DNA from: Reticulitermes speratus
Lineage: Eukaryota > Arthropoda > Insecta > Blattodea > Rhinotermitidae
Length of the DNA: 64,000 bases
Assembly (NCBI GenBank): GCA_021186555.1
Contig: JAJKFL010000005.1
Coordinates: 52,113,635 to 52,177,634 of the forward strand
Reading direction: 5' to 3'
In this document: positions 22,045-34,304 of the stretch, in pieces
How positions within the stretch are numbered: the first letter of the stretch is position 1
How the letters are laid out: each line of letters begins with the position of its first letter
Made by a program: the position numbers and the translations under genes
Notes under the pieces: model-generated
Told to the model about the DNA's origin: nothing
Databases searched by the model: none
Seen by the model: the letters and a program-made list of their open reading frames with translations, nothing else

Positions 22045-22282
22045 ATGGGAGGATAATATTAAAATGGATCTTCAAGAATGGGATGAGGGCATGGACTGGA
22101 TTGATTATGGCTCAGGATAGGGACAGGTGGCGGGCTGTTGTGATTGCGGTAATGAACCTTCGGGTTCCATAAAACGCGGGGAATTTCTTGACTAGCTGAC
22201 GACCTGTTAGCTTCTCAAGAAGGACTCTGCTCCATGGAGTTAGTTAGTTAGTTAGTTAGTTATGGGGCCTTACTTAGGATAG
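22045..22282 (+). pseudogene. LINE 3' end (RTE-like C-terminus), first unit of a tandem array
   Basis: GATGGGAGGATAATATTAAAATGGATCTTCAAGAA, then the DRWRAVV-type end (GGGACAGGTGGCGGGCTGTTG), a stop and a conserved 3' UTR ending in (AGTT)n. It starts within the last 50 codons, as expected for a 5'-truncated copy. Confidence 0.75.
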
Positions 22283-23080
22283 GGACAGGTGGCGGGCTGT
22301 TGTGAGTGCGGTAATGAACCTTCGGGTTCCATAAAAGCTGGGGAATTTTTTTGATTAGCTGACGACCTGTTAGCTTCTCAAGAAGGACTGTGCTCTATGG
22401 AGTTAGTTAGTTAGTTAGTTAGTTAGTTATGGGGCCTTACTTAGGATAGGGACAGGTGGCGGGCTGTTGTGAGTGCGGTAATGAACCTTCGGGTTCCATA
22501 AAACGCGGGGAATTTCTTGACTAGCTGACGACCTGTTAGCTTCTCAAGAAGGACTGTGCTCTATGGAGTTAGTTAGTTAGTTAGTTAGTTAGTTATGGGG
22601 CCTTACTTAGGATAGGGACAGTTGGCGGGCTGTTGTGAATGCGGTAATGAACCTTCGGGTTCCATAAAACGCGGGGAATTTTTTGACTAGCTGACGACCT
22701 GCTAGCTTCTCAAGAAGGACTCTGTTCCATGGAGTTAGTTAGTTAGTTAGTTACTGGGCCTTACTCAGGATAGGGACAGGTGGCGGGCTCTTGTGAATGC
22801 GGTAATGAACCTTCGGGTTCCATAAAACGCGGGGAATTTTTTGACTAGCTGACGACCTGCTAGCTTCTCAAGAAGGACTGTGCTACATGGAGTTAGTTAG
22901 TTAGTTAGTTAGTTATGGGCCTTACTTAGGATAGGGACAGGTGGCGGGCTCTTGTGAATGCGGTAATGAACCTTCGGGTTCCATAAAACGCGGGAATTTT
23001 TTGACTAGCTGACGACCTGCTAGCTTCTCAAGAAGGACTCTGTTCCATGGAGTTAGTTAGTTAGTTAGTTAGTTTGTTAT
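22240..23080 (+). repeat. Tandem array of LINE 3' tails, 158-167 bp period
   Basis: The segment GGACAGGTGGCGGGCTGTTG begins at 22121, 22283, 22450, 22616, 22774 and 22935: six head-to-tail copies of the last coding bases and 3' UTR of the LINE, each closed by (AGTT)3-6. Length differences come mainly from the AGTT count. Copies 4-6 share CTGCTAGCTTC and copies 1-3 CTGTTAGCTTC, so blocks were duplicated stepwise. Confidence 0.88.
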
Positions 23081-23684
23081 AGATTAACTCACTTTCTCTT
23101 CAAGGTGATATTACTAAAGTTGGCATTTGTACCACTTTTGTATTCAAGCTGTAAAGTAGGTGCTGGACAGTCAGGGCACATCTGTACCATAGTGGCAAGT
23201 CCTCCTCTTCTTGTCCTAAGCTTCTTGCTTTTCCAGGCACATTCCAGTCACGTCTTCAACTGTCCCTTCTCAGCGTATGCGTGAGACGGAAAGACGCCTT
23301 TTCCCATAAAGGTGAACTTCTCTTATCGACGTCAAATCTTGACATCCAGCCACTCCTATTTTGTGCTGATAGTCACAGACCCTATCAAAAGTCGATATAT
23401 TATTTCTGTCACTTCTATATTTTGTTGGGGTTCTTTACAAAATGTCAAAACTACTTGGATAGTATGAGCTTATGTACTTGTTGGATGGACTTCTTATATT
23501 TTTACAGAAATTTTATTACCATTCGTTAAGCCTGGAAACCTTCTCCGAAGTCGTAAAGTAACAAATACAACGTACGCAAGAGATATAAGGTTCAGGGGTT
23601 TTCAATTTTAAATTCTTGCTTGCACGATTTGAAATCATGATAGCGGTGTTGTTGAAGGTTCAAACTTTCTTGACAAGTAGTCTC
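23081..23684. other. No gene seen
   Basis: Unique sequence. An 82-codon frame at 23281-23529 has no recognisable feature. Confidence 0.4.
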
Positions 23685-23800
23685 CGACGTTTCGAGCGAT
23701 CACGGTGCCCTCATCTTAAGGGTCAAGCAGTCCGAAAAGAATGCTGCTTTATCCTGAAGATGAGGGCACTGTGATCTCTCGAAACGTCAGGAATTACCAG
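23685..23800. repeat. Inverted repeat with GAAACGTC boxes
   Basis: CCGACGTTTCGAGCGATCAC..GTGCCCTCATCTTAAGG (23688-23731) is mirrored by CCTGAAGATGAGGGCAC..GTGATCTCTCGAAACGTCAGG (23754-23794). The plus-strand right half has CTGAAGA, GAAA and GTC, making it a degenerate hammerhead-like arm pair. Confidence 0.5.
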
Positions 23801-25539
23801 TCCAACGAAATGGTGTAATATCCCATAGGGCTTAAATTTTAATTCCTTATGTTTTAGAATTAAGTTACATTCAATTAATGTTGTTCAAGGACAGATTATC
23901 AGGGGCGGTCTTTTACGTTGGGGGTTGGTAAGTCCTCGCCTTGAAACCCAGCATAACACAAAATGTTACAATATGGGTCTCTACTTGAGCGGATTCTGCG
24001 GTGGGTCGCAGACTGAATTTATGTGGTTGAGTGTAGTGAAACCTGGCGGGCGTGGGTCTTTGTGAAAATGGCGATTTATATAGAATGCGGTGTGTACCTT
24101 GTATAGACAAGCGGTTCTCAGCTACTGAATGGCGACTGAACGAGGCATGGTTCCCAGGTACGCCAAAATTTTCACGCACTTACTACATTTCAGTAAATCG
24201 CCTTATAATTTATTTTCGTCCCCCAGGGTTACCAACTGATACTTCATCGTCTGTTAGCTCCAAAAAGCTACATGTTTCTCTATGTATTCCCTTAAATATT
24301 TACTACCAAAAACAACCAAAATTAAATTTTTGCGTCAGAATTATAATTATACCCTTATATAGGCCATTGAATTTCTTTAGTACGGTGAGGTAGTTTGTAA
24401 GAAATTAGTGGGTTTGCATTATAACCTCACGTTTGAATTGTAATAGTGTATCAGCACTGTCCAAATTTTAATTATAGTAAGAAAGTGTGGTGTGTATACG
24501 AAATACAAAATACAATATAAGCTTTTATTCCGTAAAGTGATTTTGGATGTAACGGATGTTTAATTACGAACAACCAAACGTGACGTCAGTGGTCGCCTTT
24601 GGGGGTTTCACACCGCTCCATGTTGCTTTGTTCTGGAGTGACAGAGGAATGCACGGCCCTCTTCGTGGTGGCCGAATTTGGGTCGGGTGGACACTGAACT
24701 GATTAACAGCACGTTACACCGAAACGTCGGAACAAACCAACATTACACGGTGTAAAAACTGAAAAAGATGACCATAATTTCTACAACCGCCGTCAAAACT
24801 TGCAAGTTATGACATCGTTATTATGCCTCCATTTGGTTTCATGCGAGGCATGCTGATTACCATCCTTAAGGAAGCTAATGGTCGTTGTTTTCTCGCTTTT
24901 TGTGTTACCAAATAGTTTTTCCTAGGAGTAGACAGTATGAGCTGTGGAATTTATGTGCTAATGGTTATTGTAACATACATCTTTGTGGAAGAGAATCCCA
25001 AATAGCAGCACTGCTGAGTGCATATTACTGTTCTTTAGAGTACACATTTTTATGTAAATAATAGCAGTCTTTCTAACAACTTTGTAGACTTATTGAGATT
25101 ACGTTCTCTTGGGGGGCGAAGTTTATTTTCAATTATTTCCCTTTGGAATTTGGGCTGTATTTATACTATTCAGAAATAATAGTTTAAAAGTCCTGTCTTT
25201 CGACTCAACATTTCGTATTATCAGTTCAATTTTATGACTCTGGTAGACACGAAATTGTTGGAAACTTTCGACTTAACGCAATCTGTTACCAGTGAGGAAC
25301 GCAGATTGTTACGTGCCTTGCGTAGAAAGTGCATTTCATTCAGACTGAACCCCCCTCGTATGAGACACGTATTTCACCAACCAATTCCGTGATGCAGAAT
25401 ACCATGAACCCTGTCGTTCCAAAGACCGGCTCATATCTGCACAATAGTTCACTTTCTCTTATCGAATATGAACAGTGAAAGACGTTGAAGACTTTGAGTA
25501 AAGCGAGTTCCTGGCGTTTTAAAATGTAAACTGTGGGTG
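23801..25539. other. No gene seen
   Basis: Open frames at 23913-24179 (minus) and 24052-24393 (plus) overlap each other and show no domain. A CCGAAACGTCGGAACAAACC box at about 24719 is another isolated relic of the ribozyme-like families. Confidence 0.4.
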
Positions 25540-25554
25540 AAAGTAATATTATGG

Positions 25555-25990
25555 TCAGCGTTGCGTCCTTCTCTTTTTTTTTTTACTTCTCCACACACCC
25601 ATACTCCTTATATATTCTCCTCCTACTTCTCTTCATCTCCTGAGTTTTATAATCTTCTCCTTTTCTTCACCGCCTCTTTTCCTCACCGCCTCTTTTCCTC
25701 GTGGTCCTTCTCTTCTTCCTCCGTCTTCTGCTTCTCCGTTTCTTACCCTTCTCGGCCTTCTTCTCACCTTTCTCCTTTTAATGCTCCTTTTCCTTCTGCT
25801 ACTCGCCCTCCTGCTCTCTCTCTCTCTCTCTGCCTTCCATTCCTTCTCCTCGGTATTATCTTTCCATTTTCTTCCTTCTTCTTTTCCTTTATATCCAACT
25901 TCTCTATCTCGTTATGTTCCTAATAATCTTTCCCTTCCCCATCTACTCTCGCTTCTTGCTACTTATCTCTTCCCTTAATCTTCCTTTGCA
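25555..25990. repeat. Long polypyrimidine tract
   Basis: About 435 bases in which the plus strand is mostly C and T, with a (CT)9 core near 25817. The Ser/Phe/Leu/Pro-rich frames through it are composition artefacts. Confidence 0.8.
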
Positions 25991-26755
25991 TATTAGTTTC
26001 ATCACCTGTTTCGTACTGATCTACCCACTCATATCTCGATCTGCCATCGTCTCTTGTTACTTCAATCTTGTGTCTACAAAATACGATCCTGCGGTTATAT
26101 AACCCGCATAACCGATACGTTCAATTTATTTTGTTAAAGCAGGAACTGCATTTTTGACCCTACCGGATTCCTTTGAGGCTTAAAAAATATAGTTCCCTGG
26201 AGGTTTGTCTCAATTTTTCCTTGTAGAATACATCTAAATATTTGAGAAGAAATACAGTTCGTGCCTTGAATACTGTAAAGTGAAAAAAAAACACCTTTAG
26301 AAATACGTGTCTTTAATAATGGGTTTTTATCTACAAGGTCAACTCATTTATTTTGCAACAGAGAGGTTGTAAATTTTTCTTTACAAAATTTTCATATCTT
26401 TAAGATGTTATTGAAGTATCCTTCATACAGCATACGAGGAATCTAAATGATTCAGTGCTCGAAATATAGTAACTGCGTTCTTTTGTTTTCCACTTTTTTG
26501 TATCCTTTACTTCAACTGTACATTTAGAGTATAAAAATCTCATGCCGAAAACTTGTAGCAATTTGTCACTCATGTGGCACAACACTTGGAGAGTGCGGAA
26601 TGTAGAAAAATAAATCTTTTCTTATTGAAGGAAATGCGATAGGATAGAAAAAAAGGTATTGCATCCAGTTGGAACTTGTCAATACAAAACACTGCAGCTT
26701 TCCAGTAAGATTTTCTGATCGTTTCCATAAACTTATTGCCTACGTTTGCTTAAGA
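25991..26755. other. No gene seen
   Basis: Unique A/T-rich sequence. Confidence 0.4.
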
Positions 26756-27330
26756 CTTCGCACACTCCCTACTCCAACTACAGGCTGTATCACACACTCC
26801 TGACTCCAACTACAGTATGTATCACACATTCCTCACTCCAACTACAGGCTGTATCACACACTCCTTCCTCGAACTACAGACTTTATTACACTCTCCTCAC
26901 CCGAACTACAGGCTGTATCACACAATCCTCACTCCAGCTACAGGCTGTATCACACACTGCTTACTCCAACTACAGGCTGTATCATACACTGCTCACTCCA
27001 ACTACAGGTATATTACACACTGCTCACTCCAACTACAGACTGTATAATACACTGCTCACTCCAACTACAGACCATATAATACACTGCTCACTCCAACTAC
27101 AGGCTGTATAATACACTGCTCACTCCAACTACAGACCATATAATACACTGCTCACATCCAACTACAGGCTGTATAATACACTGCTCACTCCAACTACAGG
27201 CTGTATCACACACTGCTCACTCCAACTACAGGTTGTATCTCACACTGCTCACTCCAACTACAGACCATATAATACAATGCTCACTCCAACTACAGGCTGT
27301 ATCACACACTTCTCACTCCAACTGAAGACT
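26756..27330. repeat. 32-bp minisatellite, about 18 units
   Basis: The unit is CACTCCAACTACAGGCTGTA followed by TCACACACTGCT. Sub-types differ at GGCTGTATCACA, GACCATATAATA and GACTGTATAATA, and alternate in the right half, indicating block duplication. Confidence 0.92.
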
Positions 27331-28739
27331 GTTTCTAAGTTTTATCGTCAGTTCAAAGGAACGTTTCGCCAAAATTAAAATACAGTTTTTTTTCGTACAT
27401 GAATTTGATTGTCGAATTTCCCACTGTGTTTAGTGTCACACAATTATAATCTAAGTCAGTGTTTCTCAAAGAAATCCACGGAAACCGATGGACCGCGGAC
27501 CCTGGCAAAGGGGGTCCGGGGATATTTTCCGTAATATTAATATTTAAGAAAATATGCTCACCTGTAATATTTGTACAAAGCATTGCGTATTACTTGAGAT
27601 TCTTCATATTCTTATGCTAATAAAATTATAGCTTTTGTAATAAATTTGTACATTTACTTAATACAATTTTAAAGAGTATGTTTTTTTTTCGATAACGATT
27701 CGAAATATCAGCGTTACTAACAGAGATGAGATAATTTGGGGGGGGGGGGGAAGATCTTCAGAATTGGTGGGAATTTGTAAGCTGTCCGCAGTTACCCGAA
27801 ATAATGTAAAACACTGGTCTGGGTCCATATAGTACAGTACACACGTTGCTTTTGACTGTGTGTTTGTGTTATTCGGCAGGATATTTCACTGCTAAAGTTG
27901 GCAATAAAATGGCAGATGGCAACAGTTAGTGGCAATAAGTACAACTAGGCTTCGGACAGAATTTCATCGGTCGAACTTCGTAGAGAGAGGTCAAGTAGCG
28001 TGCATATTGAATTATACTGTGATTTCGGTTTGTTCCTCAGTGGTTACGATGCATAATATTGGATCTGTTAAGGGTCATTTCAGGAAATCCTATCTAGAGA
28101 AGAAAATTTCATCATCAAATTTTCAACAGCTGTTGTGCTCTAACCTTATAACGCCTGCCATTTTAACTTATAAGCTAAACTTGCATTCTAACTGAATTTA
28201 TTGTCCGGAACTTTTGACAGTTAAGCTGAACATTTTTTGCATGGTAAATAAAATGTCTTTTAGCCCTCTAGATCTATCAATCGAGGGTGAAAATCGATGG
28301 ATGTGAGTGGAGCTACGGAACTGAAATTTAGTATAAAATAATATAAATATATATTTTTAATGTTGTGTGTTTAAGCAATTTATAACCCGTTATAATTAAT
28401 TAGAATTAAACATATAAGGAGGAATATTAGATTGAATTTTATTTGATTCAGCTCGTAGAGCAAAATACACACACTCCTCGGTTATAAAACCTCTTAGTTA
28501 ATGCTGTAGAGATAAAAACATAGCTGTCTTTTATGAGATCCGTAGAAAGCACATCCATGCACTCTGTGAGCAGAACGTAGACTTTGTGAACGTTAGAATG
28601 TGTGGTACATACAGTTACCACAAGGATGTAAAAGTTCTTATATTTTTGAAACACTGCACACCTCTATATCTTCTACTGGTCTCTTAATGATATCATTCAC
28701 ATACCTTAACTACAAACATTTCAGGAACGTGTGTCAGTT

Positions 28740-28782
<43 letters not shown>

Positions 28783-30119
28783 TTATCATAATTAAGTACG
28801 CGATTCCTGTTTCACTTCCTTTCTTTGTTGTCAGTGCAGTAGGCACTCCGATACCTACTAGACACGTGTAATACATTTATTTTGTTGCCTCTTGCGTCAG
28901 GTCTAAAGCCCCTTCCAAAGTGAGTTCTCCAGAGACTGCGATGTAGTTCTTCTCCTTTCAGTTTACTGTATTTTCTCTTTTCCTCAAGGTCATCGAGTAG
29001 TTACGTCTTCTTCCTCGTCTTGTCGTCCCTTATATATCTTCTTCAATAACATGTTTCAGGAGGCAGTTCCTACGCAAGATGTGACAAATATAATTAGCAT
29101 TTTTTTGTTTTATTTTATGTAGGTTGTGCCTATACATATAATTCCTATTAAGATATTTGGAAGCAATGGACAGAGGCCTAATTTGATTATCGCGGGTACT
29201 TAAGGTCCGCGTTTCGAGTGTAATTGATAAATTTCTGTTCAAACATATGTGGAAGGAGGAAGAAAACATGTGTGAACATTTAGGTTAGGTTTCACAGTCT
29301 CTAGCTCATGGCCCATAGTCACTATGTACATTTAAATTAATTATCGCCGGTGGTGTAGGAAAATCTGACACAAGTTGCTTAATCCTTCCCAGTGCAAACA
29401 CATCAAAAACTGGATAACACTAGGATTTGTCGATTTAAATGTTCGCATTAAATTCTAATCAGCTTAATTAGAATGCACGATACAGGTTTCCGTTTAGCTT
29501 GAGAACATATTCGATATATGTAACCCCTTGGTTTGTTTTGGCTTCCAGATGTAATAACAAACCACAAAACTGTTTGCAGTGAAATTCATTGTAAAGTTAC
29601 TCTCAACATAAACATTCGTGATTTGAGTGCGCGCTTGTAATTAAGCAGAATGGAATTTACGCTTTCCTATGAGCAGTCTACAAGACACAAGGGACGAGAT
29701 TTTATCACGAACAAGAATTGGTGGGAGTACCAACTTTCACCGAAAATATACCATATATTTACCTTCAGATCGTCCAGATTGATCTACAGTCGACAGATAA
29801 ATTTAGATCCCACCCAAGGGGAATAGGGCCAAAAAAATTTCGACTATCATGACACTTCGCGCATGCGCCACTCTGTTCAACTGTGCGGAAAGCAAACAAC
29901 GTAATTGATTTGAGAGTACAGAGTGGAGTATTTTCTGTCAGAGTACACGGCGTCACATCCTGACAGACTGTCATATTGATAGGCACTGCCGAATCTCAAA
30001 TCACGCGTACTAAGGTACATGATTCATTCGTTTAAGGCGCTCAACGGTGGAGAGCAAAGCGTGTTGTTTAACGGTGTACACTGTTTCTAAGGTTATGCAG
30101 TGTAGGTGACGAATGAATG
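27331..30119. other. No gene supported
   Basis: About 2.8 kb of intron-like DNA. Contains a G12 run at about 27739 and a (GATA)10 microsatellite at 28740-28782. A minus-strand frame at 29765-29986 has the peptide DVTPCTLTEN, which I associate with spurious translations of insect repeats rather than a gene. Confidence 0.45.
28740..28782. repeat. (GATA)n microsatellite
   Basis: Ten uninterrupted GATA/TAGA units. Confidence 0.95.
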
Positions 30120-30129
30120 TGCATGGAGC

Positions 30130-30290
30130 ATCGGCATAATGGTGACAGAAGCAAGACGAATTATTGGCAGAGAAACATGTGTCAGTGCCATTTCGTCTAC
30201 CATAAATCCTACAAGCATTGGTCTGGGTTTGAATCTGGACCTCAGGGGCACCCAGCTACTACACTGCAAGGTGTCACAGTCCGACAAGCT
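30130..30290 (-). mobile_element. Diverged SINE family E
   Basis: Shares GTCAGTGCCATTTCGTCTACC, CAAATCC-like and TGAATCTGGACC features with the better copy at 32801-33082 in the same orientation; the box B region (CCAGATTCAAACC on the minus strand) has drifted. Plausible but weak. Confidence 0.35.
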
Positions 30291-31579
30291 CACAATATGA
30301 GTTTTTATGGCAGTGGAAAGCTCAAGTACATATAAACATTATAATTACGTTCCTTTCCTTAGATTTTTACTATCCGTGTATAATGAGTAGCGTCGATTTT
30401 CGGGGTTTTACATACGACGAGATTAAAATCCGAAAGCCGAAGACCTCCTCAGTTAGAATCTTCTCGTATTATGACAAATTTCCACACCTTATACAGTTCC
30501 AGCAATAAAAATATTAATTTGACCTAAAAATATACAATGAAAAAAGTCCATCCTTTTTTAAATTACATTCAGAATTGAAATTATTATTAGCAAAGGTAAT
30601 AAATTTCTTCGTAGAATGTCAATAGGAACAATTGTGTTTAAAGTGTATTTTAATACCAAACTCAAGATATTGATGTACTTTTAAAATTAGAAAAGATGTA
30701 CATTCTGTGTATGTTCCTGAGTGGTTGGTTCGAAATTAGTTTTCCATCTCTAAATTGGGTACCAACCCCGAAAATAAAAATCAGACGTGAATGAGTTGGC
30801 GAGGTACATTTCCGATGATATTTGTGAATATTTAAATTTAACTTCCATTACGAAACACATGGATAATCTTAGTTAAAATAATTTTACTTTGAATCGGATA
30901 TGTTTAGAACCCAAAAAGAAAGTCAAAACATTATTTTTACCATCTCTCGTTTCTGTCTTTGCTTGTCCCAGGATTGACACGAGGAAATTACATCTCAGAC
31001 TACTTGAATTCTTTGACAGGAGACTCTTGGAACACTTCCCTTTCCAAGGAAATGTCGGTCACTGATGACATCTTTCTCATGTGGATGTGTGTGTGTTCCA
31101 TAGTAACTTCCGAATTAATTGACAGTTTGTCACGGATATAGGCACAAAAACAATGTCATTACACGTAACAATACTGTCTTCAGTTGTGTGGCACTTAAAC
31201 CACGCTGTACTGTATCTTAAATAGGAAGGAAATTGTGTAATATACTTTCCGTGTCACGCAAATTTCAACGTTCTTTGATAATTAGGACATTATTTTAAAC
31301 CCATTGTCTCTTTTCGTCCTTAAATTTTGCTGCTCGTTGTGATAGCTTCTCTTTCAAAATTTCTACAGCCTACGGTTTTAAATTTTTGTTTAAAATCTGT
31401 TGGTGCGAATTTAAAACAAATCACTTTTTTTTTTATAATACACGTAAGCTTCCGCTTGGATAGTTGGGGGGGGGGGGAGCGTTTAGAAACCTGAGGGCGG
31501 AAGAAAAGAGATGTGCTACGTGATTGAACGTATGGTATTGAAAATTGATATTGTACATCTTTCTTGCAAACTGATATAG
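30291..31579. other. No gene supported
   Basis: A strong 3' splice-site-like tract (CTCGTTTCTGTCTTTGCTTGTCCCAG, ending at 30971) is followed by a 57-codon open frame to 31141, but I see no convincing donor and no known domain. A G10 run lies near 31467. Confidence 0.3.
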
Positions 31580-31815
31580 ATAAATAAGTTTGTTACCAAA
31601 AAATTGCAATATCCATGAAGAGAGAGCTACTTCTACATGTTTCGGCTATTATTTACAACCATTTTCAGGTGGGCATCAGTATGTTAAAAGACATATGCAA
31701 CATTAGCACACACCTTTGTCAATTGTAAATTGTAATATACACAATGCCAATATACCATTAAAACAATGTTCATTGTAGGAAATGTTAAAGTTATGTTAAA
31801 ATTATTATAGGATTT

Positions 31816-31850
<35 letters not shown>

Positions 31851-32029
31851 AATTTGCTATTTCAAGAAGTTAGGATGAACAAGATTTTAACAACAGTCTT
31901 GCATAATAATACGTATTTTAGTATATAAATAATGCTCCCTGAAGTTGGCTATAAATAATAGCCGAAACATGTAGCAGTATTTTTATATCCATGGACAAGT
32001 GCAATTTGTTGGTAATAACCTTATTTATG
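31580..32029. mobile_element. Ribozyme-bearing inverted-repeat element, decayed cores
   Basis: Arms 31580-31680 and 31935-32029 mirror each other (ATAAATAAG..TTGTTACCAA against TTGGTAATAACCTTATTTAT). Each arm holds a hammerhead-like module with intact GAAAC and GTA, but the first core strand reads CTGAAAA (left, minus strand) and CTGAAGT (right, plus strand), at G8 and A9. An (ATT)10 microsatellite at 31820-31848 lies inside. Confidence 0.6.
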
Positions 32030-32604
32030 GGGTACTGAAAATCTCTCTATAATAGTTAATTAGAAAGAATTCATTTTGTCATGACTATAAGTAATTTTCC
32101 TTTTTTTTTAATCTAATTTCTTTTTTTAGCATTTCCAACTTCCTCCCCTCGTACTTCTAAACTGGGACTTCTACCGTGCTGTGGGCATCGTAAAAATTTA
32201 AAGCCGCTTTTTTGTACTAAATGCATCCATTTTTCCATTTGTTTTGTCGGTTTTGGAGGCTTAGCTGTAAAAGCTGTGCCAGAAGGAATTTTATATATCT
32301 AGACTGCACTTTGGCAGTTCTGTATACAGTGTTGCAAAATTTCTGTTTGTCTCTTATTTTCTTCCTTATCATGTAGTGTTAGGGGCTTTGAAGCAGACCT
32401 CGTCCTCAGCCAGGGATTTTAATCATATTTATCGTCTTACATTAATTCCGAATAGGCAGACGCCAGTATATATGTATATAATCCTTGATAGTATAAGATA
32501 ATTCCACTAAAACCCTGTGTAGGTTTCATAGAAAGTCCAGTTAAGATTATGATGGAGAAAATTACATATCGAAGAGCTTCGTAAATTGTATTATTATATT
32601 TCTT
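32030..32604. other. No gene seen
   Basis: Unique sequence. Confidence 0.4.
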
Positions 32605-33210
32605 CTTCAATTTTTAGGCGCATTCGCAAAATTGCGAAAAACTACTATAACTTCCTTGTTTGTCTGTCCGTCTGTCCGCATGGAACAACTCGGCTCCCAC
32701 TGGACGGATTTTCATAAAATTTGATATATGGAGTATTGTTAGAAACTCTGTTGAGAAAATTAAAGTTTCATTAAAATACGACAAGAATAACTGGTACTTT
32801 TTTTTTTGTGAGGGGGCCCCGCAGCTGATACTACGGACGCACCGCAGCCTTAAGGCTTATTGTGCAACCCCTGTGATGAAGATGAGCAGTTTTTTACCAA
32901 GTTTTACAAGTAATGGAGCACCAGTGGAATGAAATTGACAGGGGAAAACCGACAACTCGGAGAAAAACCTGTCCCAGTGCCACTTTGTCCACCACAAATC
33001 TCACATGGACTTGACCTGGGATAGAACCCGGGACTCCGCGGTGAGAGGCCGGCGACTAACCGCCTGAGCCATGGCACGGCCTTAACTGGTACTTTACATG
33101 ACGACTTTTGCACATTTATGATAGTATCTCGCTGAATTCTTCTTAGAATGAGAAATGTTTCAGACAAAAGTTGTAGAGAAAATAAAAACACACTTTTCAT
33201 ATTCAAAAGC
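32605..33210 (-). repeat. Interspersed repeat with terminal hairpin, copy 2 (split by a SINE)
   Basis: Begins GCGCATTCGCAAAATTGCGAA and continues through TGTCTGTCCGTCTGTCCG, ACTGGACGGATTTTCATAAA and ATCTCGCTGAATTCTTCTTAG, the reverse complement of copy 1 at 9095-9345. Interrupted at 32801-33082. Confidence 0.6.
32788..33095 (-). mobile_element. tRNA-derived SINE family E
   Basis: The insertion 32801-33082 is flanked by TAACTGGTACTTT at 32788-32800 and 33083-33095 (13 bp). On the minus strand it starts GGCCGTGCCATGGCTCAGGC (box A), then CCCGGGTTCTATCCCAGG (box B), and ends in an A-run (T10 on the plus strand at 32798-32807). It sits inside the older repeat listed above. Confidence 0.82.
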
Positions 33211-33681
33211 TTTTTTTCCCAAAACCGTGCCCTTTATGAGATAATGTGGAAACATATTGTAGTGACGGACAGGCCACAGATGACAATATAATATGGCGCA
33301 TGCGCTTTGCATGCTGGATAACTAAGGCTACAGAAACACATCCAGAATATGTATTACTTATGCTTTTCCATGGCAAAAATGGTTACGCGAACGCGCCTCA
33401 ATATTATGTTATACTTACATTGCCTGTCAGGGATTATGCCCTCTGGCCTACTCTATTTAGAATTAACTTGTGAAACTATGCAACTTTCTTAAAAGATCCG
33501 GTAAGACTCATTTCGCCTCAAGGCTCTTGACCACAAAGTGATATAGGAACTAGTGGTGTTATCCATGTCCCAAGCGTGTTTCAAACCCATGATCCCGGTG
33601 ATCGAGCCGTTCAAGAAATTTCGGGTGTAATATTAACAATTTATCTAATATTATTGAGGTGATAAAAATTAATTATTAAAA
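33211..33681. other. No gene seen
   Basis: Unique sequence. Confidence 0.4.
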
Positions 33682-33848
33682 GTCTGTCTCTTGTGAGTGT
33701 TGTGTGTTGTCAGGTAGAGGTCTCTGCGACGGGCTGGTCCCTCGTCCAGAGGAGTCCTACCGAGTGTGGTGTGTCTAAAAAGTGTGATCGTGAAGCCTCG
33801 AAAAATGAGGCGGCATAGGCCCCCAAGGGGCTGTAGAGCCATAAAAAA
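33682..33848 (+). mobile_element. SINE family C, headless copy
   Basis: TGTGAGTGTTGTGTGTTGTC, AGGTCTCTGCGACGGGCTGG and CCCCCAAGGGGCTGTAGAGCC match, on the plus strand, the copy at 20358-20548. It ends in A7 at about 33843. Confidence 0.7.
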
Positions 33849-34254
33849 AGTTTAATGAGCTCATCTGTTATCACCTCTCTGGTGACTGGATCACAGTCTT
33901 CTTGGATGCAACGCTCTCCATTTTAATGAAAAGATGGACCAACACACTGGAGGTATTTGTTCTTCTACCTTGAAGATGGAGACATCAAATTCCTCGGAAA
34001 CTTTTGTACCTGTTTGCCAAACTAGATGCAATTAAATCACCGCAAAACTTGATTGAATGTCTTAATAATGACGGCAAAGGCTTTGCTTTCAGCAGGCTTC
34101 TAGTTCAATACTCAAACCTGTCACCTGCTAATTACAAGACAAGACTGGTAACAACTCTACCAGAAACAGCTCGGCAGTTATTAGTTCAGGATGTTAGACA
34201 GAACTAAGGGTAGTGACATTCATTCACAACAATTCTTTATATGTTGTAAAGTTT
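33849..34254. other. No gene seen
   Basis: Contains CCTTGAAGATGGAGACATC..CCTCGGAAACTTTTG at 33970-34010, a degraded ribozyme-like box. Confidence 0.35.
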
Positions 34255-34304
34255 TACTGCAACATGTTTCGGCTGATGTGTAAAGAGCCATCATCAGGCT
34301 AACA
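34255..34304 (-). ncRNA. Hammerhead-like ribozyme, canonical core, weak stem I
   Basis: Minus strand: CTGATGA, U, stem II GGCT/AGCC with an 11-nt loop, GAAAC-AT-GTT, then GC. Core bases are present, but only two stem I pairs form, so activity is doubtful. Confidence 0.4.

Noticed and set aside
25537..26102. Ser/Phe/Leu-rich frame that looks like a membrane protein
   Set aside because: Direct consequence of a polypyrimidine tract; overlapping frames look the same.
26746..27111. 121-codon frame in the 32-bp array
   Set aside because: Repeat-derived peptide only; no start context or domain.
30972..31141. Exon after a strong acceptor
   Set aside because: Open for only 57 codons, with no credible donor and no known domain; kept as a remark, not a call.
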